In this document: piece by piece, positions 59,501 to 64,000 of the stretch
Numbering within the stretch: position 1 is the stretch's first letter
How the letters are laid out: the number at the start of each line of letters is the position of its first letter
Source of the DNA: Eukaryota sp. TZLM1-RC
Lineage: Eukaryota > Metamonada: BaSk clade
DNA length: 64,000 bases
NCBI GenBank assembly: GCA_040285825.1
Contig: JAUPSS010000005.1
Span: 124,001 to 188,000 of the forward strand
Direction of reading: 5' to 3'
Position numbers and translations under genes: made by a program
The notes under the pieces: model-generated
Told to the model about the DNA's origin: nothing
The model's input: only the letters and a program-made list of their open reading frames with translations
Database searches by the model: none

Positions 59501-60640
59501 AATTAGCTCGTTAATTGGAGCAATTAATTCAGAAATACCTGGAAGCCAATCTCTAATATAATTGATGGATCCTACCAATGAGCGAACTTCTTTCACTGTT
59601 TTTGGTCTAGGGATTCTCATCAAGGCTTCGATTTTTTTCTTACTTATAAATCTAGTTTTATCCTGGAAGGTACTTCCTAAAATGTCGATAGGGTGTTTTG
59701 ATGTTACGAATTTACATTTACGTAAGCCTATATTTACATGTCTATTTCTGGCGCATTGGAGGACTCTTTGTAATCTCTTAAAAAATTCTTCGAATGTCGT
59801 TCCAACTATTATGATATCGTCAATGTATATGAAAACGCCATCTATTTGGAAATTTTCCATCATTACGTTTTGAAAAACTGCTGGGATGTTCTTTAATCCG
59901 AAGCAAGCTCTTTTAAACATGATTGACCTTCCAGGAATTGAGATTGATGTTTTCTCAATATACTTCTCAGCTACATTCATCTGCCAGAAAGCTTTTGGTA
60001 AATCGAGCGTGGCGATGTAATTTGCTCTACTCAAAAATTCTAAAATATCACTAATCCTAGGTAGATTAGGCTCTAATGAAATCGTATGGGCATTAACTCC
60101 ATCTTTACCACTAAAGTCTCCAGTTAACCTGGGTTTCTTGCCGTCAGGATATATAACTAAGACAATAGGAGAGCTGAATTTAAAATTAGATTCAACTGCA
60201 TAACCCATTTCGATCAGTTCATCAAATATTTTGTTTGCCATTTCCATTTTGCTGGGATTTAACCGTCTAGCAGGCTTGTGTACTATAGCATTCTCATCTC
60301 TAAAGGGGATTGTTAGAGGATTACAATCGATTCCTTTTCTATTAGGAGTTTCACTAAAAAGATCGCTGAATAATTTTAGTAGACTCGTTAATTTTAATTT
60401 ATTATTACTATCATCTAAATTTATCTCACATCCAGATCTTGCTAATTGCTCCTCAAAATCAGAAGGACTTGGTGATTGGTTATCTAAGTTCCCAATCGAA
60501 TGTTGAGCGATCCTAGAGTCGAATTCTGATTCTGCATTTAGCAAAGTGCGGTGTTCTTTGTCTAATCTAATGAAAAGACCATCATCCGTCTGAAGCCCAA
60601 GTGCTCTTAACATGTCTGTCCCTATTAATAATTTTTCGAA
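59483..60640 (-). CDS. Pol: end of protease and reverse transcriptase
   Basis: Open from about 60640 (FEKLLIGTDMLRALGL, the C-terminal end of a retropepsin). RT blocks: IVLVIYPDGKKPRLTGDFSG, ATLDLPKAFWQMNV (motif A), MFKRACFGLKNIPAVFQNVM (motif B), FIYIDDIIIVG (motif C YxDD), and LRKCKF ... LGSTF. It ends INELIKGKPE then TAA by a frameshift relative to RNase H. The first ATG (60613) is internal to the protease and not a real start. Confidence 0.85.
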   Translation of the reverse strand, partial: FEKLLIGTDMLRALGLQTDDGLFIRLDKEHRTLLNAESEFDSRIAQHSIGNLDNQSPSPSDFEEQLARSGCEINLDDSNNKLKLTSLLKLFSDLFSETPNRKGIDCNPLTIPFRDENAIVHKPARRLNPSKMEMANKIFDELIEMGYAVESNFKFSSPIVLVIYPDGKKPRLTGDFSGKDGVNAHTISLEPNLPRISDILEFLSRANYIATLDLPKAFWQMNVAEKYIEKTSISIPGRSIMFKRACFGLKNIPAVFQNVMMENFQIDGVFIYIDDIIIVGTTFEEFFKRLQRVLQCARNRHVNIGLRKCKFVTSKHPIDILGSTFQDKTRFISKKKIEALMRIPRPKTVKEVRSLVGSINYIRDWLPGISELIAPINELIKGKPE

Positions 60641-60795
60641 CCCGGGATTATGGGAAGAGTATGTTTATAATGAACTTGTTGCGCAATGCTTCCTACGTTG
60701 AACGACAGAATACCAGTTGCACTCCCTAGCGATTTTGTGGATACGTTATTAGCTGGTAAGAACTTAATGGTATCCTTGCTATTGATTGACATATG

Positions 60796-61551
60796 TCATT
60801 GTTCAGCTAAATCTGCAGTAATAACTGAACAAAACGCAGCCGAATCTATAGTTGCAATCATTTTAATATCATTTATTGATATCTCCAGTCTTAGAAATGG
60901 AGAACGCTGGGACCTGATGTGGTTTTCACTAACCGTAGAATTAATATCAAAAATACTATTGATATCAGAGCTGGTTTGGTGAATTTGTAGAGGAATTAAA
61001 AGATTTTGTTGAGCTGTTGGAAAGTTGTTGACTGGGTTTCCTAAATCGGTTGTTGATTGATCGTGATTGATTGCGTTGATGTGTACCCGATTAGGTAAGT
61101 TGCCTGTCCTGCTGTTCCGGTTGCTGTTGTTGATCCGTCTGTGAGGAACCGTACTCGAACGGGTCGGTTTTGACTCAGTAGGGGATGCGTTTGATGATAT
61201 ATCCTCTGTAGTGTTGATGTTATAAACAGGTCTGTACTGACCTCTTCCTTTATGACCTCTAAAACGGCCTCCACGGCCTCTAAATTTGAATCTATGTACA
61301 CGTCTACCACGGCCACCTCGGCCCCTTTCTACACTGCCTCTACTAGGAGGCGCCTCCTGTTCTCCTAATCTGAATCTTTCTTCTCTGGGAACTCTGCTTC
61401 CAGCACAACGAGGATCTTTTGCATTCGAATACAGTGTGGCCAACAGGATTGTTACCTTCGACGTTGCTGCAGAATGTATAGAATTTTGACCCTTCTCGTT
61501 CATGCTTTTCAGGGATGTATTTGTGTTGAGGGGTTCCTCTTGACTTTCCAC
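60796..61551 (-). CDS. Nucleocapsid/protease region
   Basis: 251 codons. An Arg/Gly-rich stretch (SVERGRGGRGRRVHRFKFRG, about 73-92) suggests RNA binding. The end reads FLRLEISINDIKMIATIDSAAFCSVI, a retropepsin N-terminus where the active-site triad would be D-S-A instead of D-[ST]-G. The frame then ends; protease continues out of phase toward 60640. If DSA is original, the protease is atypical; it may be a mutation of a dead copy. Confidence 0.6.
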   Translation of the reverse strand: MESQEEPLNTNTSLKSMNEKGQNSIHSAATSKVTILLATLYSNAKDPRCAGSRVPREERFRLGEQEAPPSRGSVERGRGGRGRRVHRFKFRGRGGRFRGHKGRGQYRPVYNINTTEDISSNASPTESKPTRSSTVPHRRINNSNRNSRTGNLPNRVHINAINHDQSTTDLGNPVNNFPTAQQNLLIPLQIHQTSSDINSIFDINSTVSENHIRSQRSPFLRLEISINDIKMIATIDSAAFCSVITADLAEQ

Positions 61552-62205
61552 CTGATCGTCTTGCTCGTTTTGATGGAGCCTGGGCTGATGGTGTTACTCC
61601 TCTTGAGTAAGTTCTCATCGCCGTGAGTCCCAAAGGAATATCTTCTTCGTTAGCCCTGTTCCTTAGTACATCCATTGTGGGCTTGTTTCCTGCTGTGTAA
61701 CACCAAGCGAGGAAATGTCGATATTTCTCGTTGTCGATATCAAATCGAGTAGAGTTGTTCTGTTCGGTGAGTCCCACAAGGATTCCTTAGTCCATACTGG
61801 GAGGAGTTCGCTCGATATAGCAAAGTTATCCAAACCCATAAGGAAGTACTCGGCTATTAGAGCGGGAGATATGGTTATCAGCTCACTGCTTCCTCTAATT
61901 AAATCGGGGATGGTTAGGTCGGTCATGTAGGTGGTCATTCTCAAGACGTCTCCAAAATCTTCTACATAACGACCAAACTCGTTGTCAGCCTCATGCTTAT
62001 TGTGGATTTTCCTCCAGTTTATTCTAGGCTTCATTAGAGCTGTACAAGCCTCATGATATGATGTGAATTGTGTTCTTTTTAACAGAAATACCATGACGTC
62101 GGCGTCGGTACAATCAACACCGAGTAAACCTTGACTCTGCCATCTGGATAGAAGGCTAGGGTCAATCATGCTGGATATTCCTGTAGGGTAAGTGCTCATC
62201 ATCAT
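61343..62205 (-). CDS. Gag capsid and zinc-knuckle region (two frames)
   Basis: Frames 62205-61663 (180 codons; a helical capsid-like segment IDPSLLSRWQSQGLLG, DADVMVFLLKRTQF) and 61777-61343 (144 codons). The second holds KFYTFCSNVEGNNPVGHTVFEC, a CCHC-like knuckle whose second Cys is not seen in this frame. The frames overlap at 61663-61777, implying a shift. Continuous with 63439-62219 apart from a TGA at 62219-62221. Confidence 0.55.
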
Positions 62206-62218
62206 GCTCCTAAATAAA

Positions 62219-63439
62219 TCATAATGGTGGATTGGGAATCCTTACCAAAGGCTGTGTTGTATCCCTGGTGATCTCGTCGCCTATATGTTTGGGGAGATCT
62301 TTAATCCTATCTTGGGTTATTTCTGCTTGGCCTTCTCCAAATAGCTGGGTAGCTATCATTAAGGCTCTGGACCAATCTGATTGACCTGGGGCTTCAAAGC
62401 TTCTATTACCTATCTTTCGCCCGTATTTATCCCAAGTTTGATATTTTAAAAGAAAAGCTATGATAGACATTTTGTTGATAGGGTCATCAGCGGATAATCG
62501 AGGTCTTTTATAGTCGATATCCTTAAACCGTGGATCAATCTGTCTATGAAGGCTACTAGCTATGCTCATGTCAATAGCTCTTCTTGAGGATTGTAGGTCC
62601 TCAATACGCATAGATCTATCGGAAGAAGAGTTTCTTACTGAGGGTTGAGGAAGAGCCGTTTCTCCAACGACTGGCCCGTTCAACTCTATGTCTTCTCCGA
62701 TTTCACATTCCATAGGTTGGGAGGAAGTTGGTTCTTCCTGAGGGGCAACGTCTTGTCTAGTTACAAGTTCCGGGACGTTCACTGTTGGAACGTGTTCTGG
62801 TATGCTGTCAATAGAGCAGACCTGTATTGGTTGGCTTTTTTCAGAAATTATAGGGGCTACAACAGGCAGTTTGGGAAGGTGGAGAGATGTGGATGGATCT
62901 CCCGTTACCCATTGTCTAAACTCTCGTTGTTTCGTGAACGAGTTACCATGTTGTTGGATGTAGTTGTCAGGGCGGCTCCTATACGTGGATACAGCTGATC
63001 GTTCCGTATGAATGTTATTTAAAGCGTCTGCATCAAACCAGGGTGTTACCGGTTCAAGCTTGTCTTGTTCACTACTATCCTCCTGCTCCATAAATTCCCT
63101 AAAATATGTGGGAGCACCCTCTGTCAGCTCCGTGTAATTATGGATTTCCGTATCAAAGTTAGGATCAGACCAGGCAGGCAATTTGGATTGTAGGATGTCT
63201 TCCGAGTCGGTCCTACTTCTCTGCTCGATGGAGAGAAACCTTATTCTCCTGCCGTGTTGATCTAGGAAGGAGGCCTTCCAATCCAATCTGTCTTTGATGG
63301 GAAGGGACATCATTTCGTTGATTCTCTTGTCCATTCCAGAGATTCTGGGACGTCGCTCTGCGTTACGTCCGAATGTCTCTCTACTCAGTTTGTCAAGCGC
63401 CTTTATGAGTTCATTCCTTTCATTGGGGGGAATTTCCAA
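62219..63439 (-). CDS. Gag-like ORF, matrix/N-terminal part
   Basis: 406 codons of charged, partly helical sequence (LIKALDKLSRETFGRNAERRPRI). No defined motif, but it lies between the repetitive N-terminus and the capsid region on the same strand. It starts by a frame change at a C6 run from 63956-63420 (GGAAATTCCCCCCAATG). Confidence 0.6.
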   Translation of the reverse strand: MEIPPNERNELIKALDKLSRETFGRNAERRPRISGMDKRINEMMSLPIKDRLDWKASFLDQHGRRIRFLSIEQRSRTDSEDILQSKLPAWSDPNFDTEIHNYTELTEGAPTYFREFMEQEDSSEQDKLEPVTPWFDADALNNIHTERSAVSTYRSRPDNYIQQHGNSFTKQREFRQWVTGDPSTSLHLPKLPVVAPIISEKSQPIQVCSIDSIPEHVPTVNVPELVTRQDVAPQEEPTSSQPMECEIGEDIELNGPVVGETALPQPSVRNSSSDRSMRIEDLQSSRRAIDMSIASSLHRQIDPRFKDIDYKRPRLSADDPINKMSIIAFLLKYQTWDKYGRKIGNRSFEAPGQSDWSRALMIATQLFGEGQAEITQDRIKDLPKHIGDEITRDTTQPLVRIPNPPL

Positions 63440-64000
63440 TACCTTTTGGGTATCCCTTAATCATTCCGAGGGTCTGGAAACCAACGTTTCTGCCTCTTTT
63501 TTGAATGTTACTCCATAAAGGGGGGAGCTGCTCGAACAGACAGAAATCTGTTGGTTCGAGGTAAGCCTCCGCATCCTCTCTTAATAACTTGTAGAACCCC
63601 TCGGAAGAGTCGTCTTCTCCCTCCATTTCATCCAGTTGAGATTGAATTTCTTCATATTCTTCTAATGGGGAAGACGTGCCTAAGGTGGGATTTCCATCCG
63701 TTCCCTTTGAGACAAGTTCTAAAATTGGGAGGGGAGAGGGAGCCGGGTCCGTTCTCGTTGCCTCCGAGGACAATTCTGCATACTTGAGGGGAGAGGGAAC
63801 CGGGTCCGTTCTCGTTGCCTCTTCCATTGCTTTGAGGGGAGAGGGAGCTGGGTCCGTTCTCGTAACCTCATCTGTTTCTTTTTTCCTGAGGGGAGAGGGA
63901 GCCGGGTCCGTTCTCGTTACCTCTTCTGTTGCTGAAGATGGAGGGACCTCGTCCACTCTTTCATCTTCTTCTATTTTAAGGGAGGGGGAGGTGGGATCCG
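63420..64000 (-). CDS. Gag N-terminal ORF with TRTDPAPSPL repeats (cut by window edge)
   Basis: Open from the right edge. Four imperfect copies of a TRTDPAPSPL decapeptide (about 63920-63725) with variable acidic linkers of about 8-12 residues, then EEYEEIQSQLDEMEGEDD and a helical segment. The DNA repeats (GAGGGGAGAGGGAGCCGGGTCC on plus, in parts) show recent tandem duplication. The real start is outside the window. Confidence 0.6.
   Translation of the reverse strand, partial: DPTSPSLKIEEDERVDEVPPSSATEEVTRTDPAPSPLRKKETDEVTRTDPAPSPLKAMEEATRTDPVPSPLKYAELSSEATRTDPAPSPLPILELVSKGTDGNPTLGTSSPLEEYEEIQSQLDEMEGEDDSSEGFYKLLREDAEAYLEPTDFCLFEQLPPLWSNIQKRGRNVGFQTLGMIKGYPKGIGNSPQ

Larger units (their letters stand above)
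57118..64000 (-). mobile_element. Ty3/gypsy LTR retrotransposon with chromodomain-like tail, multiply frameshifted
   Basis: Order on the minus strand: gag (63956-61343), protease (about 60900-60640), RT (60613-59483), RNase H, integrase and chromodomain-like end (59420-57324), polypurine tract, 3' LTR. RT before integrase marks Ty3/gypsy. At least five frame breaks are visible, several at homopolymers (C run at 63426-63431, G run near 60645). The element leaves the window at the right edge, so the 5' LTR and gag start are missing. Confidence 0.88.

Noticed and set aside
1-64000. Non-standard genetic code suggested by in-frame TGA/TAG in several ORFs
   Set aside because: The in-frame stops occur only in retroelements and remnants. 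Intact host genes end with all three stops (metallophosphoesterase TGA, Orc1/Cdc6-like TAG, kinase TAA).
1-64000. tRNA, 5S, U6 or other standard RNA genes
   Set aside because: I scanned for T-loop GGTTCRA motifs with matching stems and for U6-like cores and found none convincing; GTTCGAA occurrences fall in coding sequence.

Overview
The window is nuclear DNA of a unicellular, flagellated eukaryote that I cannot place further. Evidence: compact AT-rich genome, single-gene transcription units on both strands, standard genetic code (TAA, TAG and TGA all end host genes), a SPAG6/PF16 axonemal protein, Golgi and exocyst trafficking proteins, GPI-anchor synthesis, replication licensing factors (Orc1/Cdc6-like, Cdt1), a GIGYF-type translation repressor and a Bud13-like splicing factor. 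Most host genes are uninterrupted, but two carry 28-nt spliceosomal introns that share an extended consensus (GTATGTGTTG at the 5' end, TTATTCA and a terminal AG at the 3' end).

Layout. 1-3.0 kb: three truncated non-LTR retrotransposon copies. 3.1-10.3 kb: bacterial-type glutathione synthase, Cdc7/MAP3K-epsilon-like kinase, GPI ethanolamine-phosphate transferase. 10.6-13.7 kb: a near-perfect inverted duplication of the Golgi SNARE GOSR1/GOS28. 14.2-15.7 kb: MITE candidate, a tiny retrotransposon tail and a decayed Fanzor. 16-18 kb: Orc1/Cdc6-like ATPase, PAP2 and LRR gene fragments. 18.3-20.2 kb: an almost complete Fanzor (TnpB-like, RNA-guided nuclease family) broken by one frameshift. 20.5-26.7 kb: metallophosphoesterase, Sec8-like exocyst subunit, SPAG6. 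27-29.5 kb: decayed sequence, including a possible family-B DNA polymerase exonuclease remnant and a 2A-like motif. 30-36.5 kb: GIGYF protein, retroelement copy, Bud13-like protein, PH-domain protein with intron. 36.6-47.5 kb: retroelement-rich block, including the longest copy (41.3-44.5 kb), a 24-bp minisatellite, a patchwork of gene fragments at 38.2-38.7 kb, and a quinone-oxidoreductase-like dehydrogenase. 47.8-56 kb: unknown coiled-coil protein, third Fanzor fragment, PIH1/CS-like protein, Cdt1, CtpF-like P-type ATPase with intron. 57-64 kb: a Ty3/gypsy element with a chromodomain-like tail, running off the right edge.

Mobile DNA is the main theme. I distinguish three related families of non-LTR elements with a C-terminal zinc finger and a restriction-like endonuclease (called REL-LINE A, B and C here). 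Nearly all copies are 5'-truncated, and several have target-site duplications readable by eye. Four of the six REL-LINE B copies lie directly beside the start of a host gene. Almost all element ORFs are broken at homopolymer runs while the host genes are intact. The most notable items are the three Fanzor loci, the tiny introns with long consensus, a 70-nt upstream block shared by two unrelated genes, the GOSR1 inverted duplication, and chimeric patches made from sequences found elsewhere in the window.
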